A DNA stretch of 21,780 nucleotides from CAZPDM01 sp964585305 (GCA_964585305.1 CAZPDM010000078.1:1-21780); one strand, 5' to 3'; counted from the stretch's first letter, positions 1-8,537 are shown. Translations and numbers: made by a program. Notes: generated by a model not told the origin, from the letters alone.

Positions 1-716
1 GAAAAAAATTTGAGAACACTAAAGGATAAAAATCCTGCGACTTGTTCTAAGAATTTCCCTAAAAAGAGAATTCCTATAAATACAAGACCAACAAATTTAG
101 AATTTTTAGTACATGAGGAAAGAGTCAGCAATAATAGTCCCATGGCTAAAGTAACAATTGTAAGATAAGCTATTGTTTGTAGAAAACGAATGAAAGTAAT
201 ATCAGGGGAAACCAATTGCCAATTGGGCGAAGAGTGAAATCCAGAAAATAAGAAACAATGCGCCCAAATTACAAATAAAGGTAGCCAAAGAACAAGAAAG
301 CTATAAAATAATACTACAAGAGACTTCCCAACAATATAATCTTTTCTGTTGATAGGACGAGCAAAATAAAGTTGGTATGCACCATTTTTCATATCATTAG
401 CAATGATTCCAGAACCAATAGCAGTCAGTAAAACAGCGAGCCAGAGAATTTGCATATCAACAACAGATAATAATGTTTGGGTAAAAAATCTTTCCCCTAA
501 AGATTCCAATTGCTCTCGCGTGATCATTTGGCCTTGGCTTAAAATAAAAAAATTTACACTTTTTAAAATAGCACTTAGCCAAGCGAGAACTAACAGTAAA
601 ATTGTAAACCATCGACGGAATGTACTTTCAAGTCCAAAGAGAAAAATTGAAAGCCATCTACGGCGATTTGTAAGTTGTCCATCATAAGGAACATATTGAA
701 GAGCTGCTAAAGCCAT
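1..716 (-). CDS. ABC-2 type transporter permease, C-terminus cut by window edge
   Basis: Partial gene. It begins with ATG at 716-714 (minus strand) and stays open to base 1, giving 238 codons. The translation is that of a polytopic membrane protein: hydrophobic segments lie at about residues 35-58, 84-106, 131-158, 178-200 and 208-231. Between the second and third is an NDMKNGAYQLYFARPINRKD stretch (residues 108-126) followed by a GK. This matches the cytoplasmic loop typical of ABC-2 permeases (D-x-R/K-x-G-A...RPI-x-R-x-D-Y...GK). The protein would form the membrane channel of an ABC exporter; its ATPase is not in the window and may lie beyond base 1. The gene is 34 bases downstream of the Nudix gene and has a purine-rich AAAGGAT element upstream, so it probably belongs to the same operon. 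The substrate cannot be inferred. Confidence 0.75.
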   Translation of the reverse strand, partial: MALAALQYVPYDGQLTNRRRWLSIFLFGLESTFRRWFTILLLVLAWLSAILKSVNFFILSQGQMITREQLESLGERFFTQTLLSVVDMQILWLAVLLTAIGSGIIANDMKNGAYQLYFARPINRKDYIVGKSLVVLFYSFLVLWLPLFVIWAHCFLFSGFHSSPNWQLVSPDITFIRFLQTIAYLTIVTLAMGLLLLTLSSCTKNSKFVGLVFIGILFLGKFLEQVAGFLSFSVLKFF

Positions 717-750
717 AGAATATATGATCCTTTCTTGAAAATTGAAAATG

Positions 751-1254
751 TTATAAAGATTCCAAAGCATCTTTCAACTTTTTTACAGTAACATCTTCCG
801 CAGCAGTTAAAAGGGGTAGCGCATTTTGATAAAGATGCTTAAGTTGTTGTTTAAGTGCGGCAATAATGTCAGCATGATCAAAAGCAAGTTTAGGTAATTC
901 TTTTAAAGAAAACCATTTTGTATTTTCGGCATCACTACCAGCTTTTATTTGATTATAACGAAGTGGAATCATTGTCCAAAAAGCCATCGTTAAGGTTCTG
1001 CCACGTGGATCACGTTCTACTTTATCAAACATTCCAATTGGATAAAGACAAACATCTGTTACACCAGTTTCTTCTTGTAATTCTCGAGCAGCACTTTGCA
1101 TAAGGCTTTCATTTGGCTCTAAGAAACCTCCTGGTAATGCCCAATCTCCTTGAAAAGGAGGGTTTTTTCGCTTTACTAACAAAATCTTAAGGTCTTGTCT
1201 TTGTAAACAAAGAACTGCAATATCAGATGTAACAGCAGGATTATTATAAGCCAT
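751..1254 (-). CDS. Nudix hydrolase, ADP-ribose pyrophosphatase-like
   Basis: A 167-residue cytoplasmic protein carrying an intact Nudix box at residues 43-65: G43, E49, then R57-E58-L59-Q60-E61-E62-T63-G64-V65, matching GX5EX7REUXEEXGU with the metal-binding glutamates present. It is preceded by the usual W38-A39-L40-P41-G42 strand. Nudix enzymes hydrolyse nucleoside diphosphates linked to another moiety. The downstream stretch around residues 74-92 (a D-x-V-x-R-D-P-R-G-R segment) and the following F-D-H-x-x-I-I-x-x-A helix resemble the ADP-ribose pyrophosphatase/NrtR-type branch, so NAD-derived ADP-ribose is a reasonable but unproven substrate. There is no DNA-binding winged helix as in full NrtR, so a regulator role is unlikely. 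The gene starts 14 bases after the FHA-pseudokinase gene with a GGGA ribosome site, indicating co-transcription. Confidence 0.85.
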   Translation of the reverse strand: MAYNNPAVTSDIAVLCLQRQDLKILLVKRKNPPFQGDWALPGGFLEPNESLMQSAARELQEETGVTDVCLYPIGMFDKVERDPRGRTLTMAFWTMIPLRYNQIKAGSDAENTKWFSLKELPKLAFDHADIIAALKQQLKHLYQNALPLLTAAEDVTVKKLKDALESL

Positions 1255-1268
1255 ATTATCCCTACTTT

Positions 1269-2567
1269 CTATGATCCTTTCATAAATGCTCGTAAAATTA
1301 ACAAGAAAATAATACTAAGTATTGGAAATACTAGCCAAGCAAATAATGGATGTTGAACAATTTCTACAATCCAATATCCTACAGGAGAAACATAAATATC
1401 GCTAGAATTTTTTAAATTTGCAAGACGAATACGAATAAGTATATCTTTTAATCGTTTGGCAACCTCTTCACAGGAACTAGGCCTGTCTTTGGGATCTTTT
1501 TCTAAACATTGGTAAATTAAATCTTCAATTTTAGCAGGAATATCAGAGTTATAATAAGTAACAGAACGTGGAGATTCATTGACAATAATATCTCCCAATT
1601 CTTCTGGATTTTTAGAAGTAAATGGTGGGGTTCCGGCTAACAATTCATATAATAATATACCAATCGCATAAATATCTGTACTTTGTGTTGCAGGATTTTT
1701 TAATATTTGTTCAGGAGAAAGATATTCTGCTTTTCCTAAAGAAAAATTATCTTGCATATCTGCTAAAACCGTAGCCATTCCAAATCCGCCTAGAATAATA
1801 CGTCGACCATATATTGTAATATTAGAAGGAGTAACATCCAAATGCAACACTTGTTGTTTATGAGCGTGTGCCAAACCGCTGGCAACTGCAATAGCAATCT
1901 CTAATGAACGTTCTATGGGCAATTTACCTTGGTTTAATAATATATTCGATAGGGTTTCACTGCCTTCAAGATATTCCGTTGTAAAATATAGATAAGAAGA
2001 ATCTTTTGATTCTTTAGGATCTTTTGCTTCAAAGTCTAAAATTGTAGAAATATTTTCATGATTGAGTCTAGCCAAAGCTCGTACTTGTTGACGAAAAGAA
2101 CTTTTCAATTCGGGATTAGTTTGAATGATATTAGGCGGTAAAAGATTTAAGGTGACAATACGTGCAAGGCCTAATTGCTTTGCTTTTAATACTAACCCGA
2201 TTGTTCCAGATTGCTTGATTTCCTGAATAATTTCATAACTTGGTAATTCGTGGCTAATCTTTTCAATTTCAATTTCACGACCAAAGGAAAAATATGTAAA
2301 ACCTATATGAATAAAATCGCCAGGAGTTAATATTTGTTTTTCTAAAACAGGCTTTCCGTTTTTTAACGTACCATTTCTACTTTTTAAATCTTCGATGTAA
2401 TATTGGCCATTTTCACAAGTAATCTTAGCATGTACACGTGAAGCCTTCTGATCTTCAATAGCAATTGTTGCTTGAGAAGCATCACGGCCAATTGTTGTTT
2501 CTTTATCTTTTTCTAAAAAATACGTTGTGCCAACTTGCGCACCACGTTCTATACGTAATATTGCCAT
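1269..2567 (-). CDS. FHA domain-pseudokinase with C-terminal membrane anchor
   Basis: A 432-residue protein in three parts. Residues about 5-95 are an FHA (phosphothreonine-binding) domain with GR (26-28), S-R-V-H-A and S-R-N-G-T, all core ligand residues present. Residues about 108-375 follow the Ser/Thr kinase fold, with a retained S-P-E-Q (APE-type) and D-R-P near the end. Key residues are lost: the glycine loop is degenerate, the ATP-anchoring lysine of subdomain II is N141 (VTLNLL), the HRDLKPxN loop reads H-L-D-V-T-P-S-N (D244 kept, Lys replaced by Thr246), and the DFG aspartate is G261 (GGFG). From family knowledge, losing both the Lys and the DFG Asp predicts a pseudokinase. A hydrophobic helix near the C-terminus (about 405-428) anchors it with the domains in the cytoplasm. 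It probably acts as a phosphothreonine-dependent scaffold. The operon continues into the Nudix gene; a GGGAAAA site precedes the ATG. Confidence 0.85.
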   Translation of the reverse strand: MAILRIERGAQVGTTYFLEKDKETTIGRDASQATIAIEDQKASRVHAKITCENGQYYIEDLKSRNGTLKNGKPVLEKQILTPGDFIHIGFTYFSFGREIEIEKISHELPSYEIIQEIKQSGTIGLVLKAKQLGLARIVTLNLLPPNIIQTNPELKSSFRQQVRALARLNHENISTILDFEAKDPKESKDSSYLYFTTEYLEGSETLSNILLNQGKLPIERSLEIAIAVASGLAHAHKQQVLHLDVTPSNITIYGRRIILGGFGMATVLADMQDNFSLGKAEYLSPEQILKNPATQSTDIYAIGILLYELLAGTPPFTSKNPEELGDIIVNESPRSVTYYNSDIPAKIEDLIYQCLEKDPKDRPSSCEEVAKRLKDILIRIRLANLKNSSDIYVSPVGYWIVEIVQHPLFAWLVFPILSIIFLLILRAFMKGS

Positions 2568-2664
2568 GATAATTTTCCCGTCAAAAATTTAAAAATTTTC
2601 CAACTATTTCTATTTTCTATAGAATATCTCATTGAATATTTTTATTAGTACAAGGCGATTTTTT

Positions 2665-4074
2665 TTATAATAAAGTAACTTGTTCCAAATATTTTGGGGC
2701 TTGAACATTCCAACCTATATTTTCCTGGATAAATTTTCCAAACTTTATAGCAGTTTCAGGTTCGCCATGTACAGCAAATAAAGACTTAACTGGTTTTTTA
2801 AAATTATGAAGCCATTGCAAGAGTTCTTGCCGATCAGCATGTGCAGAAAAGCCAGAAATTTTAGAAACTTTAGCATGTACGGGATATTTTTGGCCATAAA
2901 TACGAACTTCTGAAGCACCTTCCACAATTTGCCGTCCCAATGTATTTTTAGCTTGATACCCAACAAATAAAATAATATTTTCAGAATGTTGTATAGTTTT
3001 CGTAAGATGATATTTAATGCGTCCACCAGTACACATTCCAGAACCTGCTATTACAATCATACTTTCTTTTAGTTGGTGGATGTTCCGAGAATCTTCGCAT
3101 TGCCCCACTAAACATAAACCAGGTAAAGAAAACGGCGAATTTCCGTTTTGTACCAACCCAGCAGTTTCTTCATCAAAGAGACAATGATATTTTTTAAAAA
3201 CTTCTGTAATTTTGCTTGCCATTGGACTATCTACAAAAATACGTTGGTAAGAAATTTTTTTCTCAAGTCTCAAATTGTTAATATAGTATAAAACCTCCTG
3301 CGCACGTTCCAATGCAAAGCTGGGAATAATAACATTTCCACCATGATCATAGGCATAATGGATAGCTTCTGACATTTTTTCAGAAATATTATTCATTGCA
3401 CCATGTTCTTTATCACCGTATGTAGATTCCATTAAAATATAGTCTGCATGTTCAAAAATATCTGCTTCTTTAATAATTGGAACATTCGGACGTCCCAAAT
3501 CGCCTGTAAATAAAATGGTACAGCCTTGATGTGAAGTGTTAACACGTACTTTAATAATAGCAGAACCTAAAACATGACCAGCATTATAAAAACAAGCCTG
3601 AAATTTGCTTCCTAAATTGATGCATTCATCATAGCTAATAGGTGTAAAGAGACTAACACAAGCCTTTGCATCGTCTGCTGTATATAGTGGCTCTTCTTTA
3701 TGAGGAAAGCCTTCACGGCCTTCTTGACGATGGCGTTCTCGTTTTAAATTGGCATCTTCTTCTTGGATATATCCTGAATCCAACAAGACTAATTGAGCTA
3801 AATCAGCCGTTGCAGGCGTACAATAAATACGGCCTTTAAATCCTTCTTTAACAAGTTTAGGCAAATATCCGCAATGATCTAAGTGTGCATGTGTTAAAAA
3901 AACTGCTGCAATATTTTTGGGATCAAAAGGAAATTTCTGCCAATTGCGATCCTGAAGTTCTCGTTCTTGGTATAAACCACAATCTACTAAAATAGCAATA
4001 CCATCCACAATCAGTAGATGACGTGATCCTGTAACATTCTGAGCCGCACCTAAAAATTTAAGCTCTACTTTCAT
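2665..4074 (-). CDS. Metallo-beta-lactamase/beta-CASP ribonuclease, CPSF-like
   Basis: A 469-residue protein of the beta-CASP branch of the metallo-beta-lactamase fold, close in length and motif order to bacterial CPSF73-like RNases such as Thermus TTHA0252. The zinc-binding motif T-H62-A-H64-L-D66-H67 is complete. It is followed by N-A-G-H-V-L-G-S (motif 3), F-T-G-D-L-G-R (motif 4), the beta-CASP segment beginning M-E-S-T-Y-G-D, and C-terminal G-F-S-A-H-A-D and V-H-G-E motifs. All expected metal ligands are present, so an active RNA endo/exonuclease is predicted, acting in the cytoplasm in RNA processing or turnover. No KH or other RNA-binding extension is visible. An AAGGAA site lies just upstream of the start. 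It sits downstream of the tricorn gene with a hairpin between them, so its expression may partly depend on read-through. Confidence 0.9.
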   Translation of the reverse strand: MKVELKFLGAAQNVTGSRHLLIVDGIAILVDCGLYQERELQDRNWQKFPFDPKNIAAVFLTHAHLDHCGYLPKLVKEGFKGRIYCTPATADLAQLVLLDSGYIQEEDANLKRERHRQEGREGFPHKEEPLYTADDAKACVSLFTPISYDECINLGSKFQACFYNAGHVLGSAIIKVRVNTSHQGCTILFTGDLGRPNVPIIKEADIFEHADYILMESTYGDKEHGAMNNISEKMSEAIHYAYDHGGNVIIPSFALERAQEVLYYINNLRLEKKISYQRIFVDSPMASKITEVFKKYHCLFDEETAGLVQNGNSPFSLPGLCLVGQCEDSRNIHQLKESMIVIAGSGMCTGGRIKYHLTKTIQHSENIILFVGYQAKNTLGRQIVEGASEVRIYGQKYPVHAKVSKISGFSAHADRQELLQWLHNFKKPVKSLFAVHGEPETAIKFGKFIQENIGWNVQAPKYLEQVTLL

Positions 4075-4103
4075 AAAAGTTCCTTGATAAATTTAATTAT
4101 TTC

Positions 4104-4144
4104 CCGCTAAATGATTTAGCAAAATAAACTAAATAATTTAGCGG
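4104..4144 (-). terminator. Hairpin between tricorn-like and beta-CASP genes
   Basis: An inverted repeat with 16-base arms (4104-4119 and 4129-4144), one mismatch and a 9-base loop. It lies 8 bases after the tricorn-like stop codon and before the beta-CASP start. On the minus strand it is followed by a GGGAAATAATTAAATTT tract, not a clean U-run, so partial termination or an RNA-processing/stability hairpin is more likely than a strong terminator. Each arm is itself nearly palindromic (CTAAATGATTTAG and CTAAATAATTTAG), so alternative foldings exist. Confidence 0.55.
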
Positions 4145-4151
4145 AATAAGA

Positions 4152-7100
4152 TTATTTTCCTTCAGGTGTTGAGCTGGTAGGAGTAGGCACTTGTGTTCCT
4201 GGACTATTTGTAACACGTTCTGCTTGTAAAACACGTTTTCTGGCTGCAATTTCATCCATGATAACTTCCATTGCTTTGATCAATTGTGGATCTTTACCTT
4301 CTTGTCGATCTTTTGACGTTTCAACAACAAGTATGTCCGGCTGAACTCCCATACCTTCCAAATTTTTACTATTGACAGTATAATAACCTACTTGTGGCAA
4401 TCGAAAAGTCGCATTATTTAATAGTTTAATATCTTTTGTCCCAATTACACCACCACCAGTTGGAACTCCAACTACTTTTCCTAATTTAAGAAATTGAAAA
4501 GCATACGGAAAAACTTCCGCATCACTAAATGATTTTTCATTGATGATCACAACAATAGGTTTATTCCAATATAATGTTGGTTGGTATTGTTTTTTCTGTT
4601 CACGAACTTTATAAGATAAATAAGGCTTGCGCACTAAAATATCTAAGAGTTCTTGATGAATATTTCCACCACCATTATTGCGAATATCTAAAATCATTCC
4701 TTCTGAAACTTCAACTGTTTTTTGAACAATTTGTCGGAACCTAGCAAGGTAGGCTTCATTCATCTCTCTCAAATGAACATATACTACTTTACCTTCGCAA
4801 GCCTGCCGAACTAGTTGCATACGCTCACGTACCCATTGTTGGTATTTCAAGGATTCAATTTCATTTATTCCTACTGGAGTAACTTTAACATGACGACCTT
4901 GATAGGGATTTAAAGTTGGGCTAACAAAAATCTTTATTTCTTTACCAATTGTTCCGTTTAAAACTTGTTCTAATATCATTTCCTCATCAGGGCGATAGCC
5001 AGCAATTTCATAAACATAGTCTCCACTTCGAATCCATGCTTTGTCTGCTGGGCCATCAGGAAGAACATCTTTGACGATCAAAATATTATATCCTGGCATT
5101 TGTTCTAGAGTACAACCAAGATAACCTGTAGTAACCTTGCTTGACTCAGAACCCATAGAAAAACCAAGATGAGAAGCCTTAAGCTCACCAACCATTTTAT
5201 TGATAATAATTTCCAATTCCATATCTGTTTGGGCATTCTTTGCTAATGGCTCATAGATTTCTTTAATTTTTTTCCAATCTATACCATGTAATTTTTCATC
5301 ATAGAATCCCTTATCAATGGCATTCCAGGCTTCTTCAAAAATTTGAAGACGTTCTTTAGCAACATTAACTTTTACTTCTGCGAAAAATGACAACTTTTCA
5401 CCAAATTGAATGCCAGTAGGAGCTTTAATACGAAGAGTATTTTTAATATCATCGACTTCTTGTTCATAAAGTATCCATTTGCCATCTGGCGACCAGCAAG
5501 GCATAGAACCTTCTGAAACAACTTGCATAGGTTTTCCGCCTGAAATACTGATTATCCAAACAGAAGAACTTCCACGAAGATCGTTATATTCATACGCAAT
5601 CCATTTGCTATCTGGAGACCAACTTGGAACTTGAGTCAAACCCGTTTCGCTAGATGTCAATTGTTTTGCTTCATCATAATTTCCATTACTTGGCATAATC
5701 CAAATTTCTTGTTGCCCGCTTTTAGCTGAATCAAACGCAATCCATTTACCGTCTGGAGACCAGACAGCGTCGTCCTCAGAGCCGGCATCATTGGTAAGTT
5801 GGCGAGCAATACCACCAGTACTTTCTACAATCCAAATATCACGATTTCCAGAGCGTTCAGAAGTAAAAAGAATATGTTTCCCATCTGGCGACCAACTATG
5901 GAAAAAATCGCTTGCTTTATCATCTGTTAATTGTCGTTCATCATCGTTTGTTAAATCACGAATAAAAATGTCATCATTTCCAGATTTATTAGAGCAATAT
6001 GCAAGAAATTTTCCATCCGGGGAAAATCGTGGCCATTGATCTTTTGCCACTCCAGATGTAATTTGACGTGCTTTTCCACCATTTGCAGGCATAATCCATA
6101 TATCATTTTGAAGTGCAAATGCAATTTCTTTGCTATCTGGCGACCAACTAGCCATTTCATTACCTTCTGAAATAATTCGAGTAATTTCAGGCCTTTCTTT
6201 ACTATCACCTGTAACATCGATTTCAATTCGAGTTATTTTTAAGGTATTTAAATTCTCAGGTTTAATATCGGCTAAAGAAAGTTGCCAAATTTGGAAGTCT
6301 TTTTCAAAAACGATCTTTTGTCCGTCTGCAGAAATTGCTGGAGCAGATATATCCGAATCAAATGCAGTTAATTGCAATTGATTTTTACCATCTAAGTCCA
6401 TTTTCCAAAGATTGTAAACAGATTTTTTTTCTCCATTTTTGTTCAATATATCTTCACGAGAAAAATAGACTGTATTTCCATTTTTGCTAAAAAATGGATA
6501 AAGATCATTTCCCATATATTCTGTTAATTGAATAGGTGGAGTATTTTCAATAAGGGACTTGCTATAGATATCCCAATTGCTAGTTCCTCGGTATCCCTTA
6601 ATCCATAAGGACACATCACCCCGTACATAAATCAAATTTTTTCCATCTGGGGAAATTGAACCATCTCTTCCGCCATCATAGGTAAGTTGAACAGGATTTC
6701 CTCCTTGCGCTGGAACTTTCCACATTTCAAGCTCTCCACTACGATGGGAATAAAAAAGGATTTCTTTACCATCTAAGGTCCAATCCGCAATAGAATCCCA
6801 TGCACTATGAAAAGTAACTTGATTAGGAATGCCACCATCACTTGAGACAGTCCATATATCAAAATTTCCCTGCCGATTTGAAGCAAAAGCAATTTTTTTT
6901 CCGTCGGGGGACCAACGAGGTTTAACATCTTCTGCAGGATGTAGAGTTAAACGAATAGCCTTCCCCCCCTGCGCAGGGACTTTCCATATATCTCCGTATA
7001 AACCAAACGCAATCCAATTTCCATCTGGAGACCAACAAGGAAAGCGCATTCCTTGTGCTAAGGAAATAGCAGGCTCTTCTTGCTTTGTTTGAGGAACATA

Positions 7101-7166
7101 AGCATTTGTATAACAAATAATAACAATAAATAAAATGACAGTAAAATTATAGCATCGAAATTGCAT
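4152..7166 (-). CDS. Exported tricorn-like protease (TolB propellers, PDZ, S41 core)
   Basis: A 1004-residue protein with an N-terminal signal peptide (hydrophobic residues about 8-22, then N-A-Y). Residues about 35-585 contain about twelve WSPDGKxIAF-type PD40/TolB blades, consistent with two stacked beta-propellers. Then come a helical core segment (about 600-670), a PDZ-like domain (about 675-750) and an S41 peptidase core. In Thermoplasma tricorn the active residues are S745, H746, S965 and E1023. Here the matching positions are S665-H666 (K-A-S-H-L-G), S881 (S-F-S-D) and E937 (L-E-G-M-G-V-Q-P-D), with nearly the same spacing (215 against 219 and 56 against 58), so it should be active. 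It would degrade peptides outside the cytoplasm, the propellers acting as a substrate filter; archaeal tricorn is cytosolic. It has an AAGGAG site and a good promoter (7201-7229), and is probably first in the left operon. Hydrophilic Pro/Thr-rich C-terminal tail. Confidence 0.9.
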   Translation of the reverse strand: MQFRCYNFTVILFIVIICYTNAYVPQTKQEEPAISLAQGMRFPCWSPDGNWIAFGLYGDIWKVPAQGGKAIRLTLHPAEDVKPRWSPDGKKIAFASNRQGNFDIWTVSSDGGIPNQVTFHSAWDSIADWTLDGKEILFYSHRSGELEMWKVPAQGGNPVQLTYDGGRDGSISPDGKNLIYVRGDVSLWIKGYRGTSNWDIYSKSLIENTPPIQLTEYMGNDLYPFFSKNGNTVYFSREDILNKNGEKKSVYNLWKMDLDGKNQLQLTAFDSDISAPAISADGQKIVFEKDFQIWQLSLADIKPENLNTLKITRIEIDVTGDSKERPEITRIISEGNEMASWSPDSKEIAFALQNDIWIMPANGGKARQITSGVAKDQWPRFSPDGKFLAYCSNKSGNDDIFIRDLTNDDERQLTDDKASDFFHSWSPDGKHILFTSERSGNRDIWIVESTGGIARQLTNDAGSEDDAVWSPDGKWIAFDSAKSGQQEIWIMPSNGNYDEAKQLTSSETGLTQVPSWSPDSKWIAYEYNDLRGSSSVWIISISGGKPMQVVSEGSMPCWSPDGKWILYEQEVDDIKNTLRIKAPTGIQFGEKLSFFAEVKVNVAKERLQIFEEAWNAIDKGFYDEKLHGIDWKKIKEIYEPLAKNAQTDMELEIIINKMVGELKASHLGFSMGSESSKVTTGYLGCTLEQMPGYNILIVKDVLPDGPADKAWIRSGDYVYEIAGYRPDEEMILEQVLNGTIGKEIKIFVSPTLNPYQGRHVKVTPVGINEIESLKYQQWVRERMQLVRQACEGKVVYVHLREMNEAYLARFRQIVQKTVEVSEGMILDIRNNGGGNIHQELLDILVRKPYLSYKVREQKKQYQPTLYWNKPIVVIINEKSFSDAEVFPYAFQFLKLGKVVGVPTGGGVIGTKDIKLLNNATFRLPQVGYYTVNSKNLEGMGVQPDILVVETSKDRQEGKDPQLIKAMEVIMDEIAARKRVLQAERVTNSPGTQVPTPTSSTPEGK

Positions 7167-7200
7167 AAGAAACTCCTTAAATTTTTATCAATTTTCTTAA

Positions 7201-7229
7201 ATTATCACTAAATTTTATATAAAAGTCAA
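7201..7229 (-). promoter_or_regulatory. Sigma70-like promoter of the tricorn-like gene
   Basis: Reading the minus strand, TTGACT (7229-7224) is followed after 17 bases by GATAAT (7206-7201). This is 5/6 at each box with optimal spacing. It lies 35 bases upstream of the ATG, and an AAGGAG ribosome site is at 7178-7173. Confidence 0.6.
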
Positions 7230-7246
7230 GCAGATTAACAAAAACC

Positions 7247-7275
7247 TTGATTTAAAAAAGAAAAAGTGTTAAAAT
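7247..7275 (+). promoter_or_regulatory. Sigma70-like promoter of the central operon
   Basis: TTGATT (7247-7252), a 17-base A-rich spacer, then TAAAAT (7270-7275). It would give a leader of about 120 bases before the ATG at 7401. It lies back to back with the promoter on the other strand: the -35 boxes are only 17 bases apart (7229 and 7247), so a single regulator could control both operons. Confidence 0.5.
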
Positions 7276-7400
7276 TTTAAAAAGCATATATGGAGTAACA
7301 AAAGACAGCAATATTTATACGAGAAAGTCTATTTTTTTGTTAAAAAATAAGAAAAATTTTTACCTTAACCTATATTTTCCTATTTTAGAAAGTAAAAAAA

Positions 7401-8516
7401 ATGAGTGGTATAGAAAATACGCCTGAAAAAGACTTGCCCCAACAATCTGAAGAGAAAAACTTTGTCCAAGAAGAGGCAACTTTAGATGTAACATCTGAAA
7501 AAAACAATTTTTCTGATGAAAGAAAAAAAGAAAAAAAGAAAAGAGAGAAATACCAATTTTCTTTGTCTAAAAACAAAAAAACTAAAAACTCTACAACATT
7601 AAAAAAAGCTAGCAGCGTGTCATTTTTATCTCAATCTAAAATATTTTCCTGGATAAGTCATAACCTTGCTTCAGGAGAAATAAAATTTTTAGAAATTATT
7701 AAAGAAGTTTTAATTAAACTACGTCCCCAACTTGAATTTGCTATAGCAAATATTGGCTCACTTAAAATTCCCTGGTTTAAAATAATTTCAACCATGCAAA
7801 AATTTGCAGCCAAAAAACTGATCGATCAGCAATTATCAGAATTTTTGCAAAGACCTCAAAATATAGAATCCATTATTATGGAATGTATATCTAAACAAGA
7901 GGTAAATATATTACAAAGTATATTTAAAGAATATGGAAATATTGGCAACTCTAAAGCCAACTATAAATTGAATAGCGTTGCGCAAGAATATGAAACTATT
8001 TTTATTCAAGGTTGTCAAGTTGCTTTATTTTGGTTAGCTTTACATGAATTAGGATATGTTTCAGCATCCAAAAACGATTTATGGATAGCTTTAATTAACA
8101 AGGCAAGCCAACAATTATTAAAATATTGCCCTGCAGAAGATTCTCAAAAATACTTCTCTGAAGATTTTTATATAGAAATCAAAAAAGATATTTTAAAACA
8201 AACTAAAGAACTTTGGGACGCGCTTATTCAAGGAGAATTGCAGTTTCTCAATCTTACTAATCAAATTTTAGCACCTCAACATAAAGTCCCTGAAAGTATC
8301 CGAGTCAACGAAAAAGAAGTTCAATCTTTTATTACAACAATGTCTTGGCAATGGGAAGATCAATGGTATAAACTGTTACAGGAACAAAACAAAAAATCTT
8401 GGGCAGAGTCTCAACAAAAGTGGATTCAGCAGATTACTAAAATATGGGATGCCTTTCCATATTTTGACAACCCTGTACTAGGACTAAGTTATTTTTTAAA
8501 ACACAAAATTAACTAA
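7401..8516 (+). CDS. Orphan 371-residue protein, first gene of central operon
   Basis: I do not recognise this protein. Residues about 1-75 are polar, rich in Glu and Lys, with a strongly basic stretch (K-K-E-K-K-K-R-E-K at about 44-52), and look disordered. Residues about 80-371 look mostly alpha-helical, with many aromatic residues, notably Trp in the last 60 (W-Q-W-E-D-Q-W-Y and following), and a moderately hydrophobic helix around 205-220 (Q-V-A-L-F-W-L-A-L-H). There is no signal peptide or clear membrane segment, so it is probably cytoplasmic. The start is the first ATG; the purine-rich AGAAAG before it is a weak ribosome site. It heads the operon that contains the TssA-like and TssG-like genes and lies 21 bases before the TPR/gluzincin gene, so a structural or adaptor role in the same machinery is possible. 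That is inference only. Confidence 0.7.
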   Translation: MSGIENTPEKDLPQQSEEKNFVQEEATLDVTSEKNNFSDERKKEKKKREKYQFSLSKNKKTKNSTTLKKASSVSFLSQSKIFSWISHNLASGEIKFLEIIKEVLIKLRPQLEFAIANIGSLKIPWFKIISTMQKFAAKKLIDQQLSEFLQRPQNIESIIMECISKQEVNILQSIFKEYGNIGNSKANYKLNSVAQEYETIFIQGCQVALFWLALHELGYVSASKNDLWIALINKASQQLLKYCPAEDSQKYFSEDFYIEIKKDILKQTKELWDALIQGELQFLNLTNQILAPQHKVPESIRVNEKEVQSFITTMSWQWEDQWYKLLQEQNKKSWAESQQKWIQQITKIWDAFPYFDNPVLGLSYFLKHKIN

Positions 8517-8537
8517 CATTACATATAGGAAAAATTC

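Noticed and set aside
2568..2664. Possible promoter before the FHA-pseudokinase gene
   Set aside because: TTGTAC and AT-rich boxes exist on the minus strand but no pair has both good matches and 16-18 base spacing. Read-through from upstream is the simpler view.
5400..7090. Tandem DNA repeat in the propeller region
   Set aside because: The repetition is at the protein level (PD40 blades). The DNA units differ and are not a satellite or CRISPR array.
5791..7092. Several short plus-strand frames opposite the tricorn-like propellers
   Set aside because: They recur because the propeller repeats use similar codons (WSPDGK reversed gives FPSGDQ-type runs). They are shadows, not genes.
7290..7298. 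Tiny upstream frame ATG-GAG-TAA in the leader of the 371-residue gene
   Set aside because: It is only three codons, has no ribosome site and is easily due to chance in AT-rich DNA.
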